From: Natrinema salaciae
GTDB taxonomy: Archaea; Halobacteriota; Halobacteria; Halobacteriales; Natrialbaceae
Length of the DNA stretch: 64,000 bases
Direction of reading: 5' to 3'
NCBI RefSeq assembly: GCF_900110865.1
Contig: NZ_FOFD01000003.1
Coordinates: forward strand, 124,001-188,000
This document shows positions 50,798-60,726 of this stretch, piece after piece. A program made the translations under genes and the position numbers. The notes under the pieces are model-generated. The model worked only from the letters and a program-made list of their open reading frames with translations, ran no database searches and was not told the origin of the DNA. How positions within the stretch are numbered: position 1 is the stretch's first letter; each line of letters starts with the position of its first letter.

Positions 50798-51952
50798 TTA
50801 CAGGCCGGCGACGTCTTCGATGGCGTCGGTCAGTTCCTCGATGGACTCGCGGTCGTGCTCGCCCATGTGGCCGATACGGAACGTCTGCTCGCCGAGTTGC
50901 GAGCCGTAGCCGTTCGAGAAGACGAAGTCGTACTCCTCGGAGACGGCGTCGATGGTCTCGGCGACGTCGATCCCCTGCGTGTTCTCGATGCAGCTCACCG
51001 TCTGCGATTCGTACCCCTCCTCGGGGAACATGTCGAAGTGGTCGCGAGCCCACTCGCGCGTGTACTCGGCCATCTCGCGGTGGCGCTCGTTGCGGGCGTC
51101 GTGGCCCTCCTCGAGCATGTGTTTCATCTGTTTGCGGTAAGCCAGCATGATCGGAATCGCCGGCGTGGAGTGGGTCTGGCCCTTTCGCTCGTAGTAGTCG
51201 ATCGTCCGCTGGAACCCGCCGTACCACGACGCGGAGTCCTTCTCGAGTTCGCGCTCGTAGGCATCGTCGCTGACGACGCAGATCGCCAGCCCCGGCGGCA
51301 TCGCGAACGCCTTTTGGCTCGACGCGAAGATGACGTCGATGTTGTGCTGGTCGATGTCGACGTAGTCCCCGCCCAGCGAGGAGACGGCATCGACGACGAA
51401 GTACGTGTCGGGGTAGTCGGCGACGACGTCGCCGATCTCCTCGATGGGGTTTCGCACGCCCGTCGAGGACTCGTTCATGACGGTCGCGACAACGTCGTAG
51501 TGGTTGTCGCTCTCCTCGAGCGTCTCGCGGATATCCGCGGGTTTGATGGCCTGCCCCCACTCGTACTCGAGCCTGTCGACGTCCTTGCCCAGTCGCTCGG
51601 CAACGTTGGCGTGGCGCTCGCTGAAGCTGCCGCAGGTCGGGACGAGGATGTTCTCGTCGACGAGGTTGAGCGTCGAGGCTTCCCAGAACTCCGTCCCCGA
51701 GCCGGTCAGGACGATGACCTCGTTGTCGGTGCCGAGAAACTCCTTCGTGTCCTCGACGATGGTCGTGTACAGGTCCGTCATTCGGTCCATGCGATGGCCG
51801 AACATCGGCTCGCACATCGCCTCGATGACGTCATCGCGAACCTCCGTCGGACCCGGGATGTACAGCGTCTTGTCGGGATAGTCGTCTGTATACTCGCGTT
51901 TGTTGGTCACGGGATCCACCTGAGTACGGTTTATTGGGTAGCGAGACGGCAT
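50798..51952 (-). CDS. Class V aminotransferase (alanine-glyoxylate / serine-pyruvate type)
   Basis: A 384-residue PLP enzyme of the small class V group. It has the opening YIPGPTEVRDDVIEAM with MFGHR, a VLTGSGTEFWEA phosphate-binding loop, the cofactor Asp in VVDAVSSLGG, and the Schiff-base Lys in FASSQKAFAMPPG. The family transfers amino groups between alanine, serine or glycine and glyoxylate/pyruvate, or works in related pathways; the exact pair cannot be fixed by eye. Haloarchaeal serine synthesis may use such an enzyme for the transamination step, which would fit serA and serB at the end of this window (inference). The ATG at 51,952 (MPSRYPINRTQ) starts the conserved part; frame beyond it is nonsense. 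Confidence 0.88.
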   Translation of the reverse strand: MPSRYPINRTQVDPVTNKREYTDDYPDKTLYIPGPTEVRDDVIEAMCEPMFGHRMDRMTDLYTTIVEDTKEFLGTDNEVIVLTGSGTEFWEASTLNLVDENILVPTCGSFSERHANVAERLGKDVDRLEYEWGQAIKPADIRETLEESDNHYDVVATVMNESSTGVRNPIEEIGDVVADYPDTYFVVDAVSSLGGDYVDIDQHNIDVIFASSQKAFAMPPGLAICVVSDDAYERELEKDSASWYGGFQRTIDYYERKGQTHSTPAIPIMLAYRKQMKHMLEEGHDARNERHREMAEYTREWARDHFDMFPEEGYESQTVSCIENTQGIDVAETIDAVSEEYDFVFSNGYGSQLGEQTFRIGHMGEHDRESIEELTDAIEDVAGL

Positions 51953-51998
51953 GGTACTTTTGATACCGGCGCGCTTCCGCGGGTAGCAACGGCGCTGC

Positions 51999-52661
51999 TC
52001 AGTCGCGCCCGTCGCTCCGAATTTCGATACTGCCCGCCATGCCGGCGTCGTAGTGGGGCTCGCAGACGTATTCGGCCATTTCCGTCGCGGCGTCGAACGC
52101 GAGCGTCTGCTCGTCGCCCGGATCGGCGGTGGGGTCCGTGCCGAGGCCGTTGACGACGCGCGCTTCGGCGTCGTAGATGGCGATGTTGTGAGCCATGTCA
52201 TCGGATCCGGTCCAGCGAATCGTATAGCGTGCGCCCTCGGTGAGGGCGATCGTCGGGTTGACCACGTCCGCGATGGATGACGGCCGCACGCCCACCCACG
52301 TCACGCCATCGGATCGGAACAGAATCTCCGCGCCGGGCTCGATCTCGAACGTGCGATCGGTCTCGATCGGTTCGGAGTCGGATTCGCCGGTGTCATCCGC
52401 CGGTTCGGACTCGTCGTCATCGCCAGCGTCCGTGTCCGCGCTTTCGTTGCTCCCGTCGCTCCCGTCGCTGCCATCGCTGCCATCGTTTCCATCGCTGCCA
52501 TCGCTTTCGTCGTTCTCATCTGTGCCTCCATCGTCGGTCGACGTGCCGGGGTCGGCGTCAGTCGACCCGTCGTCGATACAGCCGGCGAGGAGCGCACTCG
52601 AGGCCGCGAGACCGCCCCCTCGTAGCACCGTCCGTCGGCACGGGTGGCCGTCAGCGTCCAT
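51999..52661 (-). CDS. Cupredoxin-domain lipoprotein (halocyanin-like)
   Basis: A 220-residue exported protein with a Tat-type signal and lipobox (CRRTVLRGGGLAAS, then LLAGC, Cys about 28). A low-complexity Ser/Asp/Asn linker (NDGSDGSDGSDGS type) follows, then a plastocyanin-like domain (about 110-215). Type 1 copper ligands are visible: His in AHNIAIYD, then Cys, His and Met in VCEPHYDAGM. It should carry single electrons at the outer face of the membrane. The next gene on the same strand encodes a paralogue with the same ligands, so this is a cupredoxin pair. The linker is encoded by short tandem repeats and may vary in length. Confidence 0.85.
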   Translation of the reverse strand: MDADGHPCRRTVLRGGGLAASSALLAGCIDDGSTDADPGTSTDDGGTDENDESDGSDGNDGSDGSDGSDGSNESADTDAGDDDESEPADDTGESDSEPIETDRTFEIEPGAEILFRSDGVTWVGVRPSSIADVVNPTIALTEGARYTIRWTGSDDMAHNIAIYDAEARVVNGLGTDPTADPGDEQTLAFDAATEMAEYVCEPHYDAGMAGSIEIRSDGRD

Positions 52662-52867
52662 AGCGGAAGTGACTCGGCCCCGACATAAGTAAATTCGTAT
52701 CTAGACAGTAATAAAACAGTTCGTGGCCCGCTACAAGACGATCGATGACGGCGTCGGAATCGACCCCGACGCCGGCACCCGGTTGTTCGACTACGATCAC
52801 AGCGTTTGCCATCGTCGAAAAATGGCACGCGGCGTCCGAAGACGCGGAAAAGCGGCGAGAGACGGTA

Positions 52868-53353
52868 TTACTGCATTTCGATGTCGCCTGCCATCCCCGA
52901 CTGATAGTGGGGTACGCAGACGTATTCGACCGTATCACTCGAGGCCTCGAACTCCAGCATCTCACCGTCACCCGGATCGGGGGTCTGTTCTGTTTTCTTC
53001 CCGTTGTGAACCTCCCCGTCGCCGTTGTAGATGGCGATGTTGTGTCCTACGCTACCGCCGTTTTCGTCCCAGCCGATCTCGTAGGTCTCGCCCTCTTTGA
53101 GTGCCAGCGTCGGGTTCTCCTGCCCCTCGATGCCGGACGGGGACTTCCCCTCCCACGTGTTACTGCTCGTGGCCTTGAGCATGATCGTTTCGTCGGGGCT
53201 GATTTCGACGGGGCCGCTATCTTCACTGTCACCGTTGCCGTTGCCGTTCCCCTCGTCGCCACCACTGCAGCCGGCGACGAGCGCAGTCGAGGCAGCCGCA
53301 CCCGTGAGCTTCAGCGCTGTGCGCCGCGAAACCGGATTATCTCGTGTCATCAT
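52868..53353 (-). CDS. Cupredoxin-domain lipoprotein (halocyanin-like), second copy
   Basis: A 161-residue Tat lipoprotein (SRRTALKLTGAAAS, then LVAGC). After a short Gly/Asn/Asp linker comes a blue-copper domain with His in GHNIAIYN and the VCVPHYQSGMAGDIEM motif giving Cys, His and Met ligands. It is clearly related to the neighbouring cupredoxin but has a shorter linker, so the two probably arose by duplication and differ in reach from the membrane. Two adjacent ATG codons make the start ambiguous by one residue. A long in-frame extension upstream is antisense to the MFS gene and is not real. Confidence 0.87.
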   Translation of the reverse strand: MMTRDNPVSRRTALKLTGAAASTALVAGCSGGDEGNGNGNGDSEDSGPVEISPDETIMLKATSSNTWEGKSPSGIEGQENPTLALKEGETYEIGWDENGGSVGHNIAIYNGDGEVHNGKKTEQTPDPGDGEMLEFEASSDTVEYVCVPHYQSGMAGDIEMQ

Positions 53354-53472
53354 CGGAGGTTTGGCCTGAGGACATAAAAGTTGATACCTTCTCCTAGTAC
53401 AATGATATGAGACCACATGGCACAAAATATGTATTGTCGGTTCCGCGATCCGTTCGCGCTTCGAGTATCGAC

Positions 53473-54705
53473 TCAGGCGTCGCCCCGATCGCTCGCTCGG
53501 AACTGATCCGTCCGCTCGAGCGGGAGGCGCAGGAACACCGGCACCGTGACGACGGCGATCGCGATCTCGAGGCCGCCGACGACGAGGAAGGCCACGTCGT
53601 AGCCGTAGCTGCCGGCGACGGTCCCGCCGACGAGGAAGCCGCCGAGGAAGCCGAGGCTGCCGGCGAGGTTGAACCCGGCCATCGCGAGCCCGCGCTCGCT
53701 CTCGTCCGCGAGGTCGGTGACCAGCGCCATCGTCGCGGGGGCGACGAGGGCACCGAGCACGCCGACGCCGATCATCGCGATCGCGGCGGTCGCGACCGAC
53801 GGCGAGGCCCCGACGAGGAGGATCCCGCCGCCGTAACACGCCGAGCCGACGACGATCGGGACCGTCCGGCCGATCCGGTCCGAGAGGGCACCCATCGGAT
53901 ACTGCAAGAGGGCGAAGGGGGCGAAAAAGCACGCCAGCATGAGGCCGGTCGTTCCCGCGTCGAGGTCGAACGTCTCCTGAAAGTAGAGCGTCCCGACGAG
54001 CGCGAAAAACCCCGCGGTGAGCCGATCGACGAACCCGAATGCGTACGGAATCGAGAGGGTCGGCCGCCGCCGGATTCCGTCGACCAGCGCTCGAGCGCTC
54101 CGGCTCTCGTCGGGTGTTCGGTCCCCGACCAGCGAGACGAGCGCGCCGACGCAGACGAGCAATCCGGCGGCGACGAGCAGCGGCGCGAGCGGATCGACCT
54201 CCGTCAACTGGCCGCCGATCGGCGCTCCCAGCGCCGCGCCGAGCCCGATGGCGATCCCCGCCGCACCCATGTTCCGGCCGTGGCCACCCTCGAGGTCCAT
54301 CAGCATGGTCATCGTCAGGGAGAACGCGCCGATGGTCATCGCCCCCTGGAAGACGCGCAGGAGGAGCACCCCTTCGAAGGGGATCGACCCGATCGACGGG
54401 ACGGCAGCGAGGGCGGCGTAGCCGACCGCGCCGGCGATCGCACCGACGGCGATGAACGGCGTGCGCCGACCGGTCGCGTCGCTCGCGACGCCCCAGAGGC
54501 CGACGAAGGTGACGTACGCGACGAACTCGGCGACGAGGAACCACATGCTCGCGTCGAGCGCGGTCGCCGCGAACGCCGACGTCGTCGCGTCGGCACCTAA
54601 CGTCTCCACGAGCGTCGCGACGCCCGGATAGAGCAGCACCTGCGAGAACAGCACCGCGAAGACGAGGGCGGCGAGCACGACCCGGTCACGGTCACTCGAG
54701 TGCAC
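53473..54705 (-). CDS. Major facilitator superfamily transporter
   Basis: A 410-residue, 12-helix MFS protein. It shows the A-like loop between helices 2 and 3 (GVASDATGRR), the repeat-related loop GALSDRIGRTVPI in the second half, and a GFNLAGSLGFLGGFLVGG motif typical of drug/proton antiporter-like members. Substrate cannot be told from sequence. I place the start at a GTG (VHSSDRDRVVLAAL), because the longer frame upstream has no start codon in a sensible place and would overlap the divergent lipoprotein gene. If so, the intergenic promoter region is about 140 bp. Confidence 0.82.
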   Translation of the reverse strand: MHSSDRDRVVLAALVFAVLFSQVLLYPGVATLVETLGADATTSAFAATALDASMWFLVAEFVAYVTFVGLWGVASDATGRRTPFIAVGAIAGAVGYAALAAVPSIGSIPFEGVLLLRVFQGAMTIGAFSLTMTMLMDLEGGHGRNMGAAGIAIGLGAALGAPIGGQLTEVDPLAPLLVAAGLLVCVGALVSLVGDRTPDESRSARALVDGIRRRPTLSIPYAFGFVDRLTAGFFALVGTLYFQETFDLDAGTTGLMLACFFAPFALLQYPMGALSDRIGRTVPIVVGSACYGGGILLVGASPSVATAAIAMIGVGVLGALVAPATMALVTDLADESERGLAMAGFNLAGSLGFLGGFLVGGTVAGSYGYDVAFLVVGGLEIAIAVVTVPVFLRLPLERTDQFRASDRGDA

Positions 54706-54844
54706 GAGCGGCCGTTGGCACTCCGGAACTATCAAGTCGTCCGTCTCGAGTCGACCGGCGGACGCGTCGCGAGTCCTGTCACGCACGGCACCAGTTTTCC
54801 CCGGAACCGATGCGTTTTCGGTCGCCGGCGGCGTGTCTCTGCCG

Positions 54845-55501
54845 ATGAGAGTCACGCGTCGGCAATTGCTCGCTGCGGGAGCGACCGCCGGGACCGGGAT
54901 CGTCGCCGGCTGCACCGGCTTCGTCGAGGATTCGCTCTCGTCGACGCCGGGGACCGTCTCGGCGGCCGCACTCGAGGAAACCGGCTACGACGAACGCACC
55001 GTCGAGGAGGTCGTCGTGGAGCGAACGATCAGCCGGTTCGGGATCGAACGCTCGATCGAGGCCCGGAACTGGTACGCCGAGTACGACCGGGCGATCGCGC
55101 TCGATTCGCTCGGACTGACGCGCGTGCAAGCGGCGGTCGTCGCCGTCCTGACCACGCCGCAGGTGTCCGTCCTCGGAAAGACGTTCAACCCCGTCGGCGA
55201 GTACTCGACGGACGAACTCGTCGCACTGATTCAGAACCGGTACGACCGGCTCGAGGACGTCCGGGCCGTCGACGAGGCGTCGATTTCGGTGCTGGGATCC
55301 GAGACGACCCTCGCGCGATACGAAGCACGCGCGCGGTTGGTCTCCGCCAGCACCGCGATCGACGTGTACCTGCAGGTCAGCGAGCCCGTCGAACACGGCG
55401 ACGATTTCGTGATCGGGGTCGCGACCCACCCGCAGGCGATGGGCCTCGAGACCGAGTCCGACGCCGTCCGGACGATGCTCGAGTCGATCGAACACGGGTG
55501 A
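54845..55501 (+). CDS. Haloarchaeal lipoprotein, DUF6517-like
   Basis: A 218-residue Tat lipoprotein (VTRRQLLAAGATAG, then IVAGC). The mature part (about 40-215) is a mixed alpha/beta domain with YAEYDRAIALDSLG, VLTTPQVSVLGKTFNPVGEYS and ARLVSASTAIDVYLQVSEPVEHGDDFVI. This pattern matches the haloarchaeal DUF6517 lipoprotein family; the family name is recalled, not searched. Function unknown. The ATG at 54,845 is preferred over a GTG four codons upstream. It is divergent from the MFS gene. Confidence 0.72.
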   Translation: MRVTRRQLLAAGATAGTGIVAGCTGFVEDSLSSTPGTVSAAALEETGYDERTVEEVVVERTISRFGIERSIEARNWYAEYDRAIALDSLGLTRVQAAVVAVLTTPQVSVLGKTFNPVGEYSTDELVALIQNRYDRLEDVRAVDEASISVLGSETTLARYEARARLVSASTAIDVYLQVSEPVEHGDDFVIGVATHPQAMGLETESDAVRTMLESIEHG

Positions 55502-55732
55502 GCGGACGCGCATCGAGGGGTAGAGAGCCAGGAATCGGTGGTTCGGTCGATGGGGGGCGACGCGGTGGTCGACGGCCGTTCCCTCGGGATCGGTGAAATT
55601 CGAATCGTCGTGGAATGATACGTGACGAACGTGTAGCCCGCGATAACTGAATCGCCGAGGCGACGCACCGACGGTCGATTTTCGTAAATCGGCCTATACT
55701 AAAATTGACCTCTCGTGTACGAACGCGCTCAG

Positions 55733-56458
55733 ATGAAACGAAGACACGTCGTGCAACTAGTGTCACTTGGAGGAGTCACACTCCCACTCGCTGGCTGTAC
55801 GAACGATGCAGCCGAGGACGGGACCGAGGGCGACGATGGCGAAGAGGGCAGTGACGGCGGTGGCGGCGAAGAGGGCAGTGATGGCACCGGAAACGAAACG
55901 GACGACGAGGAAACCCCCACGGCTGGACCGAGCCAGCAGGAGTTCTCCGGGAACGGTGAGACGCTCACCGACGACTTCGATATCGGAGGAGGTCTCACGA
56001 TCGTCGATGCCACGCACGACGGCGACGGTGACTTCGAAGTCCGGCTGATGCCTCAGGACGACGGAAATGGCACGCTATTTGCCGACTGGACGGGCTCATA
56101 CGACGGGCGGACCGCCTGGCACATGACCGGCGGGACGTACCGCCTCAGCGTCGTTGCCGGAGGCGACTGGGAGGTGTTCGTTCGACAGCCGCGCGACGAG
56201 AGCGGAGAAAGTCCGCCATTCTCGTTCAGCGGCAGTGGAAACGATGTTCACGGCCCGTTCGAATTCGACGGGACGTACCGGCCGTCCGGCGACTACGACG
56301 GGGATCGATTCATCGTCCACTTCCTCTCGTCGACGGGCGATACCCGCGAATTCCTGTTCCACGACGGCAGTATCGGCAATCCATCGTCGTTCGAGTTTCA
56401 CGACGCCGGTTACATAGAGGTCAAATCTGACGGTGAGTGGTCGGTCGAAATCGGCTAA
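55733..56458 (+). CDS. Acidic lipoprotein of unknown function
   Basis: A 241-residue exported lipoprotein (MKRRHVVQLVSLGG, then PLAGC). A Gly/Glu/Asp-rich linker (EEGSDGGGGEEGSDG type) precedes a beta-rich domain (about 75-240) with GLTIVDATHDGDGDFEVRL, GGTYRLSVVAGGDWEVFVRQP, GPFEFDGTYRPSGDYDGDRF and a last YIEVKSDGEWSVEIG. The repeated GDWEV/GEWSV strands suggest a duplicated beta-sandwich, as in proteins that sense or bind small ligands. No named family recognised. The region just upstream is A/T-richer (about 55,690-55,705) and probably holds the promoter. Confidence 0.68.
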   Translation: MKRRHVVQLVSLGGVTLPLAGCTNDAAEDGTEGDDGEEGSDGGGGEEGSDGTGNETDDEETPTAGPSQQEFSGNGETLTDDFDIGGGLTIVDATHDGDGDFEVRLMPQDDGNGTLFADWTGSYDGRTAWHMTGGTYRLSVVAGGDWEVFVRQPRDESGESPPFSFSGSGNDVHGPFEFDGTYRPSGDYDGDRFIVHFLSSTGDTREFLFHDGSIGNPSSFEFHDAGYIEVKSDGEWSVEIG

Positions 56459-56744
56459 CCGCCGTTTGGGGGATATTTTATCGAGCGCGTTGCCTCGGGT
56501 TCGGTTCGACTACGCGATCTGTACGTCCCATCGAACCCTCGGACGTGACCGGTATCATTCACGTACCACGGGTAACGATGCTCAAAGAGACCGAGCGAAG
56601 CGTTCGACGAGGCCGCGTTCGCGTACCTGGGAGCCGAGCCCCAGCCGTCGGACCGCCGGCCCCACCCTTGTTTGATATTCTCTAGTCTGCGGTTTTTGCC
56701 GTTACTGTGGTGCATATGAACGTGGAGTAGTATGCATACTAAAC

Positions 56745-58088
56745 ATGAGCGACGACGCGAGCGACGGGCACGACAGCGCCGAGCGCGGCGAGCGCGGACT
56801 CGATACGCGCAGCGTCCACGCCGGGCAGTCTCCCGATCCGGAAACCGGTGCGATGGCACCGCCGATCTATCAGACGACCTCCTACGTCTTCGAAGACGCC
56901 GACACCGCCGCCGACCGCTACGCGCTCGAGGACGACGGTTACATCTACTCTCGGATCGCCAACCCGACCGTCACCGCGCTCGAGGACCGCCTCGCCGATC
57001 TCGAGGGCGGCGCGGGCGCGGTCGCGACGGCGAGCGGGATGGCCGCGCTGGACTCCGCGGTGTTGATCCTCGCGGAGGGCGGAGACAACGTGGTCTGCTC
57101 GACGGACACCTACGGCGGGACGACCGCGTACCTCTCGAAGACGGCGACTCGCCGGGAGATCGAACCGCGGTTCGTCCCCACCCTCGAGTACGACGCGTAC
57201 GAGGACGCCATCGACGAGGACACCGCCTTCGTCCACGTCGAGACGATCGGCAACCCGTCGCTGGTCACGCCGGACTTCGAGCGGGTGGCCGAGCTCGCCC
57301 ACGACAACGGCGTCCCCCTCGTGGTGGACAACACCTTCGCGACGCCGGCGCTCTGTCGCCCGCTCGAGCACGGGGCCGACGTCGTCTGGGAGTCGACGAC
57401 CAAGTGGCTCCACGGCTCCGGGACGACCGTCGGCGGCGTCCTCGTCGACGGCGGCTCGTTCCCCTGGGGCGAGCACGGCTACGACGAGATCGCGGGACCG
57501 AGCCACGCCTACCACGACGTCGACTTCTCGCGGGATTTCCCCGACGCGCCGTTCGCCGCGACGGCCAGGTTCCGGTCGCTGCGCAGTCTCGGCAACCAGC
57601 AGTCGCCGTTCGACGCCTGGCAGACCCTGCAGGGCCTCGAGTCCATGCCCCTGCGCGTCGCGAAACACTGCGAGAACGCCGCCATCGTCGCGGAGTATCT
57701 CGACGATCACGCGGACGTCGCGTGGGTCACGCATCCAGGGCTCGCGGACCACCCCACCCACGAGAACGCGACGCGGTATCTCGAGGACTACGGCGGCATG
57801 GTCGCGTTCGGGCTCGAGGACGGGTTCGAAGCGGGCAAGGCCTTCTGCGAGAACGTCGAACTCGCGCAGTTCCTCGCGAACATCGGCGACGCGAAGACGC
57901 TCGTCATTCATCCGGCGAGCACCACCCACGGCCAGCTCTCGCCCGAGGAACGCGAGGAGGCGGGCGTCACGGCCGACCTCGTCCGGATGTCCGTCGGGAT
58001 CGAGGACCCAGCAGACATCCTGGCCGACCTCGAGCAAGCGATCGACGCGGCGACGCGCGCCTGTCGAGGCGAGGGTGAGCAGCCGTGA
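56745..58088 (+). CDS. metY: O-acetylhomoserine sulfhydrylase (PLP Cys/Met metabolism enzyme)
   Basis: A 447-residue gamma-family PLP enzyme that makes homocysteine from O-acetylhomoserine and sulfide. It has the opening [27 protein letters not shown], the PLP-phosphate motif [18 protein letters not shown], the PLP Asp in VVDNTFATP, and the cofactor Lys220 in [10 protein letters not shown]. Length about 430-450 and the adjacent acetyltransferase favour MetY over cystathionine gamma-synthase (usually about 380-400). Its stop overlaps the GTG start of metX by 4 bp, so the two are translationally coupled. The homocysteine made here meets the pool released by the SAH hydrolase. Confidence 0.92.
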   Translation: MSDDASDGHDSAERGERGLDTRSVHAGQSPDPETGAMAPPIYQTTSYVFEDADTAADRYALEDDGYIYSRIANPTVTALEDRLADLEGGAGAVATASGMAALDSAVLILAEGGDNVVCSTDTYGGTTAYLSKTATRREIEPRFVPTLEYDAYEDAIDEDTAFVHVETIGNPSLVTPDFERVAELAHDNGVPLVVDNTFATPALCRPLEHGADVVWESTTKWLHGSGTTVGGVLVDGGSFPWGEHGYDEIAGPSHAYHDVDFSRDFPDAPFAATARFRSLRSLGNQQSPFDAWQTLQGLESMPLRVAKHCENAAIVAEYLDDHADVAWVTHPGLADHPTHENATRYLEDYGGMVAFGLEDGFEAGKAFCENVELAQFLANIGDAKTLVIHPASTTHGQLSPEEREEAGVTADLVRMSVGIEDPADILADLEQAIDAATRACRGEGEQP

Positions 58089-59296
58089 CGACGAAGAACA
58101 CGGCCAATCTCGGTGCGTTCCAGTTCGAGAGTGGGGAGTCGATCCCGGCCCTCGAGGTGGCCTACGAGACCTACGGCGAGTTCACCGGCGACAACGCGGT
58201 GCTGGTCTGTCACGCGCTGACCGGCAGCGCCCACGTCGCCCGTCGGCCGGACGCCGGCGGCGAAACCGCGGGACAGGCCCGCGCCTGGTGGGGCGACGTC
58301 GTCGGCCCCGGAAAGGCGATCGACACGAGCGAGTATTACGTCGTCTGCGCGAACGCCCCCGGTTCGTGTTACGGGACGACGGGCCCCGCGAGCGAGAACC
58401 CCGAGACGGGCGAGCCCTACGGGACCGACTTCCCGGCGGTCACGGTCGGTGACTGGACGCGCGCTCAGCGGCGGCTCCTGGACGAACTCGGCGTCGGACG
58501 GCTCCACGCCGTCGTCGGCGGCAGCGTCGGCGGGATGAACGTCTTAGACTGGCTGCGTCGCTTCCCCGACGACGTCGAACGCGCCGGCGCGGTCGCGACC
58601 GCCGCTCGACTCGACCCGCAGTGTCTCGCGCTCGACACTGTCGCCCGCCGGGCGATCACCAGCGACCCCAACTGGAACGGGGGCCACTACTACGGCGGAC
58701 CCGAGCCGGAAGACGGTCTCGCTCGAGCGCGCCAGATCGGCCACATCATGTACCTCTCGAAGGCCTCGATGGGGCGCAAGTTCGGCCGTCGGTCGGCCGG
58801 ACGGGAAGCGGTCCGCGAGGAACCGCCGGATCCGGCGGCGGCCTTCTTCCCCTACCGGGAAGTCGAGTCCTATCTGGACTATCAGGCCGACAAGTTCGTC
58901 GACCGGTTCGACGCCAACAGCTATCTCTACATGACCCGCGCGATGGACGACTTCGATCTGTCGGCGGGCTACGAGTCCGACGCCGACGCGCTCGCGGCCT
59001 TCGAGGGCGAACTCCTGTTGCTGTCCTTTACCGGGGACTGGCACTTCACCGTCGAACAGGCCGAAGCGCTGGCCGAAGCCTGCCGCGAGGCCGGGACCGA
59101 CGTCGCCCACCACGTCGTCGAGTCCGACCACGGTCACGACGCGTTCCTCGTCGAACCCGAAAAGGTCGGACCGCCGCTCTCGGAACTGCTCGACGACGGA
59201 CTCGCCGGCCGCGCGATCACCGATACGGCACCCGACGCCGACGACTCCGGGTCCGGGGAGTTCGCGCCGGTGCACACGAGTCTCTTTTCCCAGTGA
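58085..59296 (+). CDS. metX: Homoserine O-acetyltransferase
   Basis: A 403-residue alpha/beta hydrolase that acetylates homoserine with acetyl-CoA. The nucleophile Ser147 is in [14 protein letters not shown], the oxyanion/substrate region in [10 protein letters not shown], and the catalytic His in [10 protein letters not shown]. All are typical of MetX. It begins with GTG overlapping the metY stop, so both enzymes of the acetyl-homoserine route are made together. The C-terminal 25 residues are acidic and extend past the fold, which is usual in haloarchaea. Succinyl instead of acetyl donor use cannot be excluded by eye. Confidence 0.94.
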   Translation: MTTKNTANLGAFQFESGESIPALEVAYETYGEFTGDNAVLVCHALTGSAHVARRPDAGGETAGQARAWWGDVVGPGKAIDTSEYYVVCANAPGSCYGTTGPASENPETGEPYGTDFPAVTVGDWTRAQRRLLDELGVGRLHAVVGGSVGGMNVLDWLRRFPDDVERAGAVATAARLDPQCLALDTVARRAITSDPNWNGGHYYGGPEPEDGLARARQIGHIMYLSKASMGRKFGRRSAGREAVREEPPDPAAAFFPYREVESYLDYQADKFVDRFDANSYLYMTRAMDDFDLSAGYESDADALAAFEGELLLLSFTGDWHFTVEQAEALAEACREAGTDVAHHVVESDHGHDAFLVEPEKVGPPLSELLDDGLAGRAITDTAPDADDSGSGEFAPVHTSLFSQ

Positions 59297-59381
59297 TCGC
59301 TCGGCTCCGCTATCGGCGGGTATTCGAGGGGTCGAGGAGCGCAAAACGTGAAACGTCGATCCGAACCGTATCGAGGGGCAG

Positions 59382-59765
59382 CTAGCGAGCGTCGCCGTGG
59401 GTCGAGACGCGATCGAAGGAGACGTACTGTTCGGCGGGCGGGCCGTCGGAGCGCCGGCGAGCGAGCCAGTACTGCACGTCGGCGACGAACAGCGCGAGGT
59501 TTTCGCGGCCGAGCAACTGCATCGAGATGCCCTGGGGCGATCGAAAGAGGGCGATCAGCGTCCACATCGAGCCGGCGGCGAGCGCACCCAGCGCGGAGAA
59601 GGTCATCCCGAGCGTGAAGAACGTCGTGCTGTAGACGAAGCCGATCCCCATCGACGGCAGGCTCGTGCCCAGCGGTACCCGCGCGTTCGAGTCGCGCAGC
59701 GTCGGCGCGAGAAAGACGATCGAGAGGCCGCTTCCGAGCATGAATACGAGGTCTTGCCACATCAT
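59382..59765 (-). CDS. Small membrane protein, haloarchaeal, unknown function
   Basis: A 127-residue protein with a first helix near the N-terminus (DLVFMLGSGLSIVFLAP), two more helices around 45-85 (GFVYSTTFFTLGMTF, LGALAAGSMWTLIALF), then a basic cytosolic region (QYWLARRRSDGP) and a short tail. No motif indicates function. An earlier GTG in frame would add three residues. It converges with the metX gene. Confidence 0.65.
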   Translation of the reverse strand: MMWQDLVFMLGSGLSIVFLAPTLRDSNARVPLGTSLPSMGIGFVYSTTFFTLGMTFSALGALAAGSMWTLIALFRSPQGISMQLLGRENLALFVADVQYWLARRRSDGPPAEQYVSFDRVSTHGDAR

Positions 59766-59964
59766 CGCGATCACTTACTCGATTACGAGTTAAAACTCTC
59801 TCGGTCGGGAAAGAGGCAGTTAGAAGGGACAATCACGGAAATCGACCGATCAACGGCGAACGGGACGCAGCGGCGGGAGCGGACGGGTCCATCCCCCACC
59901 GGGCCGTCGTCTCGAACCCGTAACAGTCGATTAGGGAAGGTCAAATCCCCGTTACTCGAGGCGT

Positions 59965-60609
59965 TCAGTGCTCGGTGAGGACGGCCTCCTCGAGCAGGGT
60001 CTCGCGGGCCTCGGTCATCGACGTGACGACGACGTCACAGTGGGGTTCGACCGCCGGCTTGGGTTCGAAACCGATCGCCAGCCCGGCGACCTCGAGCATC
60101 GGCAGGTCGTTTGCACCGTCGCCGACCGCCACCGTGTCCGCGAGGTCGACGCCGACGTCGTCGGCGAGGTCCGCGAGCGCGTCGTCCTTCGTGCCCTCGA
60201 CCAGCGGTCCGTCGACGGCACCGGTGAGTTCGCCCGCCGTCGTCGGGAGCCGGTTCGAGACGATGTGATCCACCGAGACGTCCTCGCGCTCGAGGGCAGC
60301 CGCGACGCCGCGTTCGAACCCGCCCGTCAGGATGGCGGTCGTGATGCCCGCGTCGTTCAGGTCCGCGATGAGGTCGGCCGCCCCCTCGCGGAGGACGACT
60401 TCGTCGAACGCGGCCTCGGCCTCGGCCTCCGGCAGTCCCTCGAGCAGGGCCGCGCGCCTGCGCAGGCTCTCGGCGTAGCCGATCTCGTCGTTCATCGCGC
60501 GTTCGGTAATGTCGGCCATGTCCGCGGCGACGCTGCGGCGGTCGCCGAGCAGGACGGTCATCTCGGAGTCGGAAAGCGTCCCGTCGAAGTCGAAAGCGAC
60601 GACTGTCAT
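59965..60609 (-). CDS. serB: Phosphoserine phosphatase
   Basis: A 214-residue HAD-superfamily phosphatase for the last step of serine synthesis. HAD motif I is FDFDGTLSDSE (nucleophile and acid Asp), motif II is the Thr in TAILTGG, and motif III/IV is in VAVGDGANDLPMLEVAGLAIGF. The C1 cap is short, as in SerB. The ATG at 60,609 (MTVVAFDFDGT) sets the start exactly before motif I; open frame beyond it is not coding. serA lies 1.6 kb away on the other strand, so two of three serine-pathway genes cluster here. Confidence 0.94.
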   Translation of the reverse strand: MTVVAFDFDGTLSDSEMTVLLGDRRSVAADMADITERAMNDEIGYAESLRRRAALLEGLPEAEAEAAFDEVVLREGAADLIADLNDAGITTAILTGGFERGVAAALEREDVSVDHIVSNRLPTTAGELTGAVDGPLVEGTKDDALADLADDVGVDLADTVAVGDGANDLPMLEVAGLAIGFEPKPAVEPHCDVVVTSMTEARETLLEEAVLTEH

Positions 60610-60726
60610 CGCTTCTCGATTGTCGGTCACCGGATAAACCAGTTCAGGTTTCGCGCCGGGCCGACCAGTAGTTGCGTCGCCCGATCGATCGAAACATATT
60701 ATCGACCCGCCTCCGTTGCCGGACAC

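Noticed and set aside
52440-52515. Short tandem repeats (GCTGCCATCG type)
   Set aside because: They code for the Asp/Ser/Asn linker of a cupredoxin lipoprotein; a coding low-complexity tract, not a separate element.
54706-54915. 70-codon extension of the MFS transporter
   Set aside because: No membrane or family content, and it would overlap the divergent lipoprotein gene; a GTG just before the first helix is better placed.
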